A stretch of DNA of 64,000 nt from Dehalococcoidia bacterium (lineage in GTDB: Bacteria > Chloroflexota > Dehalococcoidia > Dehalococcoidales > UBA2162): NCBI GenBank assembly GCA_011191975.1, contig DUFA01000116.1, positions 42,634 through 106,633 on the forward strand, given 5' to 3'. Positions 16,558-25,985 of this stretch are shown here, piece by piece. The stretch's first letter is position 1. Every line of letters starts with the position of its first letter. Made by a program: the position numbers and the translations under genes. The notes under the pieces were generated by a model. That model was not told the DNA's origin and made no database searches. It saw nothing but the letters and a program-made list of their open reading frames with translations.

Positions 16558-17574
16558 TTGAAGGCAGTAATTGTTGAAGAAATTGGGAAAGCAGTACTAA
16601 AAGAGATGCCACTGGCAGATCCCGGCTTCGAAGAGGTTAAGGTTAGAATCGCATATTGTGGTGTCGGAGCATTTGATCCGTTCATCATCACCGGTGAGAT
16701 AGCATTACCGCTGCCGTGGAGACTTGGATACCAGGCTTCAGGTATCATCGAAGAACTCGGTCCGGGCGCGCTTGCAAGAGGGCTGAAAGTCGGTGACAGA
16801 GTGGCTTTGGACCAGTATCGTTATTGCGGCTCCTGTTACAATTGTATGCACGACCGGGAGACTTTCTGCGAAAGAAGAGATTATCCGTATGGATACCTTG
16901 ATCAGATGATGGCTGAATACATCGTCGTTCACCAGAGACAGGCCTGGAAACTGCCTGATTCCATTTCACTTGAAGAAGCTACTCTTACCGAGAATATCGG
17001 AGCCTGTTTACCCGCTATGGACCTGGCACCGCCCAAGATGGGCGACAGCATCCTGGTTATCGGTTCCGGTACTTGCGGCAGCATCATTGTCCAGTTAGCC
17101 AAACTCCAGGGCGCGAAAGATCTTACCGTTGTTGAACCGGTGTCATTCAAGCGAGACCTGGCCTTGAAGTTAGGAGCCAAGCACGTTATCGATCCGAAAA
17201 ACCAGGACTGGGTGGCTGAAGCATTGAAGATAAGTCCACGCGGTTTCGATCGAGTAATAGAAGCTTCCGGCTATTCGGAAATGCTACCGCAATGTATTGA
17301 CTTGGTTGCGCAATGCGGCAAAATCGTTCTGTTCGGAGTTTACCCGGATAATCCGAAACTGGATTATGATGTTCACAAAATCTGGTTTAAAGAAGCTAGT
17401 ATCCATGGTGTTTTTGGTCAGTCCAACCTGTTCCCGAGAGCCGTCGATATGCTGGAAAGCCTTGATCTGAAATCGATGATGGATGGCCCGACATTTCCGT
17501 TGGAAGACTTCATGAAAGCGATCGAAGCGCATAAGACTGGTCAGTATGCCAGGGTTCTTGTTAAGTGTACTTAG
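16558..17574 (+). CDS. MDR-family dehydrogenase lacking catalytic-zinc ligands
   Basis: This 338-residue medium-chain dehydrogenase/reductase starts at TTG 16558 with AGGAGGAAGAGG just upstream. The structural zinc set is intact (Cys90, Cys93, Cys96, Cys104). The catalytic-zinc ligands are not: the usual CGVC is CGVG (Gly37), and the usual GHE is GYQ (Tyr58, Gln59). The cofactor fold is present as VIGSGTCGSIIVQLA, slightly unlike GxGxxG, so NAD(P) use is likely. It may be a zinc-independent reductase or have a changed reaction. It is followed by a strong terminator. It may share a transcript with the GH127 gene; a sugar or polyol role is only an inference. Confidence 0.82.
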   Translation: MKAVIVEEIGKAVLKEMPLADPGFEEVKVRIAYCGVGAFDPFIITGEIALPLPWRLGYQASGIIEELGPGALARGLKVGDRVALDQYRYCGSCYNCMHDRETFCERRDYPYGYLDQMMAEYIVVHQRQAWKLPDSISLEEATLTENIGACLPAMDLAPPKMGDSILVIGSGTCGSIIVQLAKLQGAKDLTVVEPVSFKRDLALKLGAKHVIDPKNQDWVAEALKISPRGFDRVIEASGYSEMLPQCIDLVAQCGKIVLFGVYPDNPKLDYDVHKIWFKEASIHGVFGQSNLFPRAVDMLESLDLKSMMDGPTFPLEDFMKAIEAHKTGQYARVLVKCT

Positions 17575-17596
17575 GGTAAATTTTTCAAATGACTGT

Positions 17597-17627
17597 AAAA
17601 GGAGAGTAGTTCTACTCTCCTTTTTTT
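17597..17627 (+). terminator. Intrinsic terminator after the MDR gene
   Basis: A perfect 13-bp stem, AAAAGGAGAGTAG / CTACTCTCCTTTT, with a 2-base gap, runs into a T-tract (17621-17627). Confidence 0.92.
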
Positions 17628-17637
17628 GTGATATGGC

Positions 17638-17666
17638 TTGACATTGAGTGTTTCGTAGAGTAACCT
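17638..17666 (+). promoter_or_regulatory. Candidate promoter for the first universal stress gene
   Basis: TTGACA at 17638-17643 with TAACCT at 17661-17666, 17 bases apart. The -10 is weak. Confidence 0.35.
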
Positions 17667-17828
17667 ATTGTTCTCTATACTAAGTCTACCGGGACGAATG
17701 AGTTGTCGAAAGACGATAAAGATAAAGTGAAGGAAATATTTGCAGAAACAATCCGGTTAAATATTTTTTTATGGAACCGGATTTTGAGATATCGCAATAC
17801 AACTGAATAAGTAACGGAGGTAGATGTG

Positions 17829-18302
17829 ATGTCTGAAAGGATTTTAATACCCCTGGATGGTTCAAGATCGAGTGAAGCTGCCATATACCAGGTAATGAAT
17901 TTACTATGTGATATAAATCCGACAGAGACAACGGAGATCATATTGATGGAGGTAATAAAACCGCCTGTGAAACATATTCCTGTGGAAGGCGGTACGGTGG
18001 ATATACCTGTCGAGGAAGCTGAACTGGAGTTACTCAAAGATAAAGCATACCAGTACCTCAAAGAAACGACGGGGAAATTGAAATTGATGGGTGTGAGTGT
18101 TTCCTGCGAAGTGATTGTCAGGCGGAATAATGAAAGTACCGCAGATGCAATAATCAGAGCTGAAAATGAGTTGAAAGGAAATCTTGTTGCCATATCCCTA
18201 CCCGGAAAACACGGATTGAGACACTGGACTACCCATCGTACTGCAGAGAAGGTACTTGATCATGGCAGCGTTCCTGTGATTATGGTAACGACACGCGATT
18301 AA
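17829..18302 (+). CDS. Universal stress protein (UspA family)
   Basis: This 157-residue protein starts at ATG 17829, 8 bases after GGAGG; a GTG at 17826 is directly upstream. It has the UspA alpha/beta fold: N-terminal strand ERILIPLDGSRSSEAAI and C-terminal GSVPVIMVTT. The ATP-binding G-2x-G-9x-G(S/T) motif is poorly matched (LPGKHGLRHWTTHRTAEKV), so nucleotide binding is uncertain. It has its own promoter and terminator. A second Usp lies at 25459-25935. Confidence 0.85.
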   Translation: MSERILIPLDGSRSSEAAIYQVMNLLCDINPTETTEIILMEVIKPPVKHIPVEGGTVDIPVEEAELELLKDKAYQYLKETTGKLKLMGVSVSCEVIVRRNNESTADAIIRAENELKGNLVAISLPGKHGLRHWTTHRTAEKVLDHGSVPVIMVTTRD

Positions 18303-18327
18303 GAAAAATATTACTATACGTAGTTAT

Positions 18328-18356
18328 GGAGAGCACTTGTGTCTCTCCCTTTTTTG
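18328..18356 (+). terminator. Intrinsic terminator after the stress-protein gene
   Basis: GGAGAGCAC pairs with GTG-T-CTCTCC (one bulged T) and is followed by CTTTTTTG. Confidence 0.75.
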
Positions 18357-18362
18357 TTTGCG

Positions 18363-18376
18363 GTGATTTATATCAC
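18363..18376. promoter_or_regulatory. Operator-like palindrome at the katG promoter
   Basis: GTGAT-TTAT-ATCAC is a perfect 5-bp inverted repeat, four bases before the -35 of katG. It resembles CRP/FNR-type half-sites. An activator binding here would sit close to class II spacing; the regulator is unknown. Confidence 0.4.
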
Positions 18377-18379
18377 ATC

Positions 18380-18406
18380 TTGACAATGGTATCCTGCTGG
18401 TATAAT
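18380..18406 (+). promoter_or_regulatory. katG promoter
   Basis: Consensus TTGACA (18380-18385) and TATAAT (18401-18406) are separated by only 15 bases. The -10 is extended (TGG before TATAAT), which can compensate for poor spacing. It lies 37 bases before the katG start. Confidence 0.65.
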
Positions 18407-18424
18407 CTTATCATCCAGTGCTGA

Positions 18425-20638
<2,214 letters not shown>

Positions 20639-20682
20639 TCGTAGTTTCTCTCCGGTTACCCGTTTTTTAGATTGTCAAATAC

Positions 20683-20714
20683 AAGTGAGGTTGGGTATCT
20701 ACCCAACCTCACTT
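20683..20714 (+). terminator. Strong hairpin after katG
   Basis: A perfect 14-bp stem, AAGTGAGGTTGGGT / ACCCAACCTCACTT, with an ATCT loop. The T-tail is weak (AGTTTG), so termination may be Rho-assisted. Confidence 0.7.
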
Positions 20715-20746
20715 AGTTTGCTGTAATAATAGACGTACCGCATAAT

Positions 20747-21538
20747 ATGAATTATAGTTGTGGTGTTATGAATCGGTTTCCAACCATATATCAAGATGTC
20801 AATGAAGCGATATACGCGTTGCGGAGTGGCGCCAGAGAAGTACTCGGTGAATATTATACCGGTATGTACCTGTATGGATCACTGGCACTTGGAGGGTTTG
20901 ATCCCGGGCGAAGTGATATCGATCCGTTGATAGTAACGAGTGAAGAGTTACCGGATAATGTCATTTTCGAACTGGAAGTTATGTATAAGCGTCTTTATAC
21001 AAGCGGACTGGAATGGGCGAAGAAGATGACAGGTTTGTGTATTCCACTAGAAGACCTGCGAATTTACAGGGAGACTGGCCCAAAGAATCAGATGTTTAAC
21101 AGAGAGGAGTTCCTTGTGGATCGACCGGATAATGATTGGATCTTTCATCGTCATGTCCTTTACAAGTGTGGGATTGTAATCGATGGTCCTCCGTTAAGGG
21201 ATATTATTGAACCGATACCTCCGGAACAACTGAAAGAAGTTGCGTTTATGTTTCTACGTGACTGGGTGCTGTTGACTTATGAAGATGACATATTTCAAGG
21301 AGAAGGTCACCAGGCGTATTTTGTGTTGACGGTATGCCGGTGTCTGTATACGTTAAAAAACGGCGATGTAACGACGAAACGTAAATCGGCGGAATGGACG
21401 CTTGAACATGTTGATGGTAAATGGTCGGACCTTATACGGCAGGCAATGGACTGGCGTTATGGTGATCCTGCAGGAGATATTCCTCAGACGCAGAAGTTCA
21501 TGCGTTATATTATGGCTAAGGCCGGTGTAATGGTTTGA
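20747..21538 (+). CDS. Nucleotidyltransferase, AadA-like (aminoglycoside adenylyltransferase family)
   Basis: This 263-residue protein has the nucleotidyltransferase motif GSLALGGFDPGRSDIDPLIV at about residues 45-64, with the catalytic SDID acidic pair, and a C-terminal helical domain like AadA/DUF4111 (VLTVCRCLYTLKNGDVTTKRKSAEW). AadA-type enzymes adenylate streptomycin/spectinomycin, but many chromosomal homologues have unknown substrates; resistance is not implied. No RBS is evident at ATG 20747; ATG 20768 is an alternative start. It ends with TGA. Confidence 0.8.
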   Translation: MNYSCGVMNRFPTIYQDVNEAIYALRSGAREVLGEYYTGMYLYGSLALGGFDPGRSDIDPLIVTSEELPDNVIFELEVMYKRLYTSGLEWAKKMTGLCIPLEDLRIYRETGPKNQMFNREEFLVDRPDNDWIFHRHVLYKCGIVIDGPPLRDIIEPIPPEQLKEVAFMFLRDWVLLTYEDDIFQGEGHQAYFVLTVCRCLYTLKNGDVTTKRKSAEWTLEHVDGKWSDLIRQAMDWRYGDPAGDIPQTQKFMRYIMAKAGVMV

Positions 21539-21613
21539 ACATTAATACAGCCTATTGACAGGTTGAAGCCTAAAACATACACTTATTAAAATACACGCTT
21601 AAGGGGTATTTCA

Positions 21614-22027
21614 ATGATTTGTCCGGTATGCAAGGCGGATATGATTGTTGTGGAGTATCACGATATAGAACTGGATATGTGTGCCGAATGTAAGGGAGTG
21701 TGGTTCGATTCTGGTGAACTGGAATTAATGTTGAAGACTCACCAGGCTGAAGGTATTGACGAATTTCTTGAAGAAATGAGGAACTCTACCGATGCGAAGA
21801 CCGATGAGAAAAAGCGGAAATGTCCTATATGCGGAAAGAAGATGGATAAAAAAGACGTCGGTAAGGAGCCGGAAGTTCTTGTCGATACTTGCGATCGGGG
21901 ACATGGATTGTGGTTCGATGGTGGAGAAGTTGTGCAGCTCAGCCACCAGTTCAGTTCCGGGACGATCGGTCACCCGGATAATCCGGCGGTAGGATTTCTA
22001 GAAGAATTTTTCGGAACACCTGAATAA
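21614..22027 (+). CDS. TFIIB-type zinc-ribbon protein, two ribbons
   Basis: This 137-residue protein has two zinc ribbons: CPVCKADM with MCAECKGVWFDSGELE (residues 3-40) and CPICGKKM with DTCDRGHGLWFDGGEV (about 73-110). The xxGxWFDxGE motif is the zf-TFIIB family hallmark. Function unknown. RBS AAGGGG precedes the ATG. It is followed after 42 bases by lemA and an M48 protease, so it may be part of that membrane-quality-control operon. Confidence 0.82.
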   Translation: MICPVCKADMIVVEYHDIELDMCAECKGVWFDSGELELMLKTHQAEGIDEFLEEMRNSTDAKTDEKKRKCPICGKKMDKKDVGKEPEVLVDTCDRGHGLWFDGGEVVQLSHQFSSGTIGHPDNPAVGFLEEFFGTPE

Positions 22028-22069
22028 TTGACATAAAGTTTCTGATAAACCTTAAGGAGGTACGGAAAA

Positions 22070-22636
22070 GTGATTGCTTTATGGGTGATATTGGGATTAA
22101 TAGTAATCGGTATACTCTGGATAATAGGTATATATAATGGTCTGGTACGACTTCGGAACGAAGTAAAGAATGCATGGGCGCAGATAGATGTCCAGCTTAA
22201 ACGTCGCTATGACCTTATTCCCAATCTGATCGAGACGGTTAAAGGGTACATGACTCATGAGCGTGAAACGCTGGAAGCCGTTACGAATGCCCGTAACGTA
22301 GCCCAGCAGGTATCAGATTCTGCCGGAGCGGGAGAACGGGCAAAGGCTGAGAGTGAACTCAGCAAGGCCCTGTCACGGTTGCTGGTAACCGTGGAAGCGT
22401 ATCCGGACCTGAAAGCCAACCAGAATTTCCTTGCCCTCCAGGAAGAATTAACATCAACGGAAAACAAGATAAGCTTTTCACGACAGTATTATAACGACTC
22501 AGTACTCAGATATAACAACAAAACGGAAATGTTCCCGTCGAATTTCGTGGCCAGTATGACTGGGTTTAAAGCCAGCGAATTCTTCGAAGTAGAACTGGCT
22601 GCGGAGAGGGAAGCTCCCAAGGTAAGTTTCAGTTAA
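22070..22636 (+). CDS. LemA family protein
   Basis: This 188-residue protein starts at GTG 22070 after AAGGAGGT. It has an N-terminal TM segment (residues 2-21) and the LemA core: NEVKNAWAQIDVQLKRRYDLIPNLIETVKGY, then YNDSVLRYNNKTEMFPSNFVA. LemA proteins often pair with M48/HtpX-type proteases and a GGAT-box or TPM protein; here the protease follows after 17 bases. A role in envelope maintenance is inferred from that context. Confidence 0.93.
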   Translation: MIALWVILGLIVIGILWIIGIYNGLVRLRNEVKNAWAQIDVQLKRRYDLIPNLIETVKGYMTHERETLEAVTNARNVAQQVSDSAGAGERAKAESELSKALSRLLVTVEAYPDLKANQNFLALQEELTSTENKISFSRQYYNDSVLRYNNKTEMFPSNFVASMTGFKASEFFEVELAAEREAPKVSFS

Positions 22637-22653
22637 TATAGAGAGTTATTTAC

Positions 22654-23856
22654 ATGTGGGAACAGATACGATCTAACAGAAGAAGGTCGGTAGTACTGGT
22701 GATTGCCATGGGACTGATACTCCTGGCGATCGGCGGGCTTCTAGGCTACGCTTTTATGGATAGCGCTGAAGCTGGACTGGTAATTGCCGGGATAATCTGG
22801 GTAATAATGAGTCTGGTGGGATACTTCCAGGGCGATAGTATCCTGCTGGGTCTTTCAAGAGCCAGGAAAATAGGACCGGATGACCATCCAAGGCTTTATA
22901 ATATCGTTGAGGAAATGAAGATAGCCTCGGGACTCGAACATATGCCAAGTATTTACATAATAGATGATCCCGCTTTGAACGCGTTCGCCACAGGCAGGGA
23001 TCCAAAAAGGGCGTCAGTGGCTATTACCTCCGGGTTGCTGAACAAACTGAATAGGGACGAACTCCAGGGGGTCATCGCTCATGAAATAGCGCATATAAAA
23101 AACCGAGATGTGCTGCTGATGGCAATGACCAGCGTGCTGTTAGGGACTATTGTGATTCTAGCATGGTATGGTTCACGTATTATGCTGTTCAGCGGCGGTG
23201 GAAGGTCTAGGAGTTCGTCACGTGGCGGAGGTGGCAATGCACAACTTATCGTTATGGTAGTAGCAATAGTACTCGCAATACTGGCGCCGATTCTTGCTCA
23301 GCTTATTTATTTTGCCATCTCAAGAAAAAGAGAATATCTAGCTGATGCGTCTTCAGCTCTGTATACACGATATCCCGAAGGACTGGCATCGGCACTGGAA
23401 AAACTTGGAAAATCGACAGGCCAACTGCAATCGGCAAACAAAGCCACTGCTCCTATGTATATTGTAAATCCATTTCGTAAACAGGGGGTACAATTCAGTA
23501 ATCTATCAAGCACTCACCCGCCTCTCACGGAAAGGATAAATATTCTAAGGAAAATGGCAGGAGCGACTTATATCAACTATGATGAAGCGTACCGTGAGGT
23601 TCGCCACGGACGCAGGGGAGTGATTCCTGCGACGGGACTGGTCGACGAAAATATTCCGCTGCCGCTCAACACAACTGTCTCAAAGGTTAACGATCCTGAT
23701 GAGAAGCAGCGTATACGAGAGACATCTGCTGTATTACAGCGACTTGGTGGGTACAAGACACTGGATTGTGACTGCGGTGCCAGGTTAAAACTTCCGCCGG
23801 GATTTACTCAGGGGACTCTTACCTGTCCGCGATGCGGAAGACGACACTCAGTTTAA
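22654..23856 (+). CDS. M48-family membrane zinc metalloprotease with C-terminal zinc ribbon
   Basis: This 400-residue HtpX-like protein has two N-terminal TM segments (about 13-34, 40-58), the catalytic HEIAH at 153-157, further TM segments around 161-180 and 195-225, and the third-ligand region KREYLADASSALYTR. Beyond the protease domain it carries a C-terminal zinc ribbon (CDCGARLKLPP, then CPRCGRRHS), unusual for HtpX. Likely degrades damaged membrane proteins, together with LemA encoded just upstream. Confidence 0.92.
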   Translation: MWEQIRSNRRRSVVLVIAMGLILLAIGGLLGYAFMDSAEAGLVIAGIIWVIMSLVGYFQGDSILLGLSRARKIGPDDHPRLYNIVEEMKIASGLEHMPSIYIIDDPALNAFATGRDPKRASVAITSGLLNKLNRDELQGVIAHEIAHIKNRDVLLMAMTSVLLGTIVILAWYGSRIMLFSGGGRSRSSSRGGGGNAQLIVMVVAIVLAILAPILAQLIYFAISRKREYLADASSALYTRYPEGLASALEKLGKSTGQLQSANKATAPMYIVNPFRKQGVQFSNLSSTHPPLTERINILRKMAGATYINYDEAYREVRHGRRGVIPATGLVDENIPLPLNTTVSKVNDPDEKQRIRETSAVLQRLGGYKTLDCDCGARLKLPPGFTQGTLTCPRCGRRHSV

Positions 23857-23943
23857 ATATATATTTATCACCTGGTATTCAAGGCGATAACATTTCGATT
23901 TCAGGTCCTGCAATTGGTGCAGTACGAAATGGATATAGTCTAA

Positions 23944-25080
23944 GTGGTAGGCAAACAAAGGCTATCGAGTGTTGTAAGACCTATCGTTGGGTTATTGTTT
24001 CTGTATCTATTCCTCGTAGGTATAAGGCTTATTGGCCATTCATTTAGCCTTTTCGGTCATGATTTTTACGAACAGCTAATAAATATATATTCAAATCCGT
24101 TTGCCGGCTTATTTACAGGAATCCTTGTAACAAGTATCATTCAAAGTTCATCCACTACGACATCTCTGGTAGTGGGACTGGCAGGAAGCGGTGTTATCAC
24201 GATTGAGTCGGCTGTTCCAATCATTATGGGTGCGAACATGGGAACCACTGTTACCAGTACTCTTGTGTCTCTGAGCTTCCTGACAAGGAAAGAGGATTTT
24301 CGAAGGGCGTTTTCGGCCGCAACAATGCATGATTTCTTTAACATGTTCACGATAATTATATTTTTCCCTCTGGAAATCACATTTCACATAATACAGAAAT
24401 CAGCAACGTTTTTTACAGAGCTGTTCCAGGGAGTGGGTGGTGTTACCTTAGTCAGTCCCCTGAAATATTTAATCGATCCTGTCGTACAGTCCATAACCGA
24501 TATATTGCTGAGAATTCCACGAATACCCGAAACAGCGGTGGGTATTATACTTCTTGTTCTGTCGTTAATTATGATCGTAATTACTCTTGTTTATCTTGTG
24601 AAATTATTACGTTCAATGATAGTAAACCAGGCAGAAAATATGATTGAACGATACCTTTTCAAGAACACTTTCACTGCGTTTTTACTCGGCTTGTTACTTA
24701 CAGCAATCATCCAGAGTAGTTCGGTTACCATTTCTCTGGTTGTTCCCCTGGTGGCGGCGGGATTATTGAATATCAAGTTAGCGTATCCATTCGTACTGGG
24801 GGCTAATATCGGGACTACTGTGACAGCGATTCTGGCATCTCTCGCAGTCGTGGGTGAAGGTGGGCTTGAAGGAGTCGGAATGGCAGGATTGACAGTAGCC
24901 TTCTGTCATCTGCTATTCAATTTATACGGTGTGGTTGTATTCCTGCCCTTACGACGTATTCCGCTGTTCTGCGCTACACATCTTGCGGATCTAGCAGCGA
25001 AATCCAGGATATGGGCATTCGTTTTTATCACGTTTATATTTTTCCTGATTCCTTTAATGCTGGTTTTTATAACAAGGTAA
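23944..25080 (+). CDS. Na/Pi cotransporter family protein
   Basis: This 378-residue integral membrane protein has two inverted repeats, each with the QSSS motif of the NptA/PNaS family: IIQSSSTTTSLVVGLAGSG and IIQSSSVTISLVVPLVAAG, each followed by GANxGTTVT. These carry sodium-coupled phosphate transport in known members. It lacks the C-terminal PhoU-like domain found in longer homologues. The GTG start at 23944 has only a weak RBS. No pho genes are adjacent. Confidence 0.9.
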   Translation: MVGKQRLSSVVRPIVGLLFLYLFLVGIRLIGHSFSLFGHDFYEQLINIYSNPFAGLFTGILVTSIIQSSSTTTSLVVGLAGSGVITIESAVPIIMGANMGTTVTSTLVSLSFLTRKEDFRRAFSAATMHDFFNMFTIIIFFPLEITFHIIQKSATFFTELFQGVGGVTLVSPLKYLIDPVVQSITDILLRIPRIPETAVGIILLVLSLIMIVITLVYLVKLLRSMIVNQAENMIERYLFKNTFTAFLLGLLLTAIIQSSSVTISLVVPLVAAGLLNIKLAYPFVLGANIGTTVTAILASLAVVGEGGLEGVGMAGLTVAFCHLLFNLYGVVVFLPLRRIPLFCATHLADLAAKSRIWAFVFITFIFFLIPLMLVFITR

Positions 25081-25126
25081 TTTTCACGAATACGTTTTAT
25101 CCACTCCGGTAATTCTCATATATTCA

Positions 25127-25288
25127 TTATTCATTCACTTCATCTTTTTTCGCTTTAATTATCTCTTCAAGTTCTTCTTCAAGTTCCTCTAACTGCATCC
25201 ACATAGACGGGGGCACAGAATGTGCCGGCCACCTGGCTTTGAGATCGGCTATTTTTTCTTCTATTTCTTTGATTTTATCTTCGGTCAT
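25127..25288 (-). CDS. Small conserved-looking acidic coiled-coil protein
   Basis: This 53-residue protein starts at ATG 25288 after GGAGAG and ends with TAA at 25127. Its centre reads RWPAHSVPPSMWMQLEELEE, flanked by charged helices (KIKEIEEKIADLK and EEELEEIIKAKK). The Pro/Trp-containing turn between two helices suggests a helical hairpin. Function unknown. It lies antisense between the cotransporter and stress-protein genes. Confidence 0.65.
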   Translation of the reverse strand: MTEDKIKEIEEKIADLKARWPAHSVPPSMWMQLEELEEELEEIIKAKKDEVNE

Positions 25289-25386
25289 CCGGTCTCTCCT
25301 TGTTGAATAATAGAAATCGTGTTTTCAACTTTAGCTTTTTCTTACGATTCTGTAAAGAAATACAGGTTTTTGATGCTGTCACATAA

Positions 25387-25416
25387 TTGACTGATATATA
25401 TACAGCTAACTATAAT
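25387..25416 (+). promoter_or_regulatory. Promoter for the second universal stress gene
   Basis: TTGACT (25387-25392) and a perfect TATAAT (25411-25416), 18 bases apart, 43 bases before the GTG start at 25459. Confidence 0.75.
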
Positions 25417-25458
25417 GGCAGGCAATAGGATATAGTGAAATAGCAGGAGGTTATCCCT

Positions 25459-25935
25459 GTGGTAGAGAAGATACTTGTCCCAATGGATGGTTCAAGGAAA
25501 TCCTTGAAAGCTCTGTCTTACGCCATAGACGCAGCAAAATGCTTTAACGGGAGTATCGTGATACTAAGGGTTATTACTTTATCGATGCTGGAAATGGCAT
25601 GGAATTCTCCCAGCAGTGGTGGACCGATAATCAAGCAGGATTTTCTCAAGGAAGCAGACAGGCGCGATAAGAGGACAATATCACGTGTCCGCAAATATCT
25701 GCGTGATAAATTGAAGGCTGTGACAGATAATGGTCTGGAGGGATCGTTCAGGGTGATGGTAGGTGATCCGGCTGATTCGATCAAGCAGTGTTGTCAAGAA
25801 GAGAAGATCGATCTCATAGTCATGAACGCTAATAACAGGGGCTGGCTGAAAAGGGCGATTTTGGGAAGCGTAACCGATGAGATTCTCAGAACTTCTTCAG
25901 TACCGGTGCTTGTTTTAAGACCGGGAAGAAAGTAA
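25459..25935 (+). CDS. Universal stress protein (UspA family)
   Basis: This 158-residue protein starts at GTG 25459 after AGGAGG. It has the Usp fold with VEKILVPMDGSRKSLKAL at the N-terminus and the ATP-binding signature NANNRGWLKRAILGSVTDEIL (GxxxRxxxGS), then VPVLVLRP. Better ATP-motif agreement than the Usp at 17829. It is followed after 50 bases by an SLC13 permease, possibly co-transcribed. Confidence 0.9.
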   Translation: MVEKILVPMDGSRKSLKALSYAIDAAKCFNGSIVILRVITLSMLEMAWNSPSSGGPIIKQDFLKEADRRDKRTISRVRKYLRDKLKAVTDNGLEGSFRVMVGDPADSIKQCCQEEKIDLIVMNANNRGWLKRAILGSVTDEILRTSSVPVLVLRPGRK

Positions 25936-25985
25936 CTACGCAACAGAAATACGATTCTACTCTCAAGTCATAGAACGTATATAAT

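Noticed and set aside
20747-21538. Antibiotic-resistance determinant
   Set aside because: The AadA-like fold is shared by many housekeeping proteins, and no mobile-element context supports resistance.
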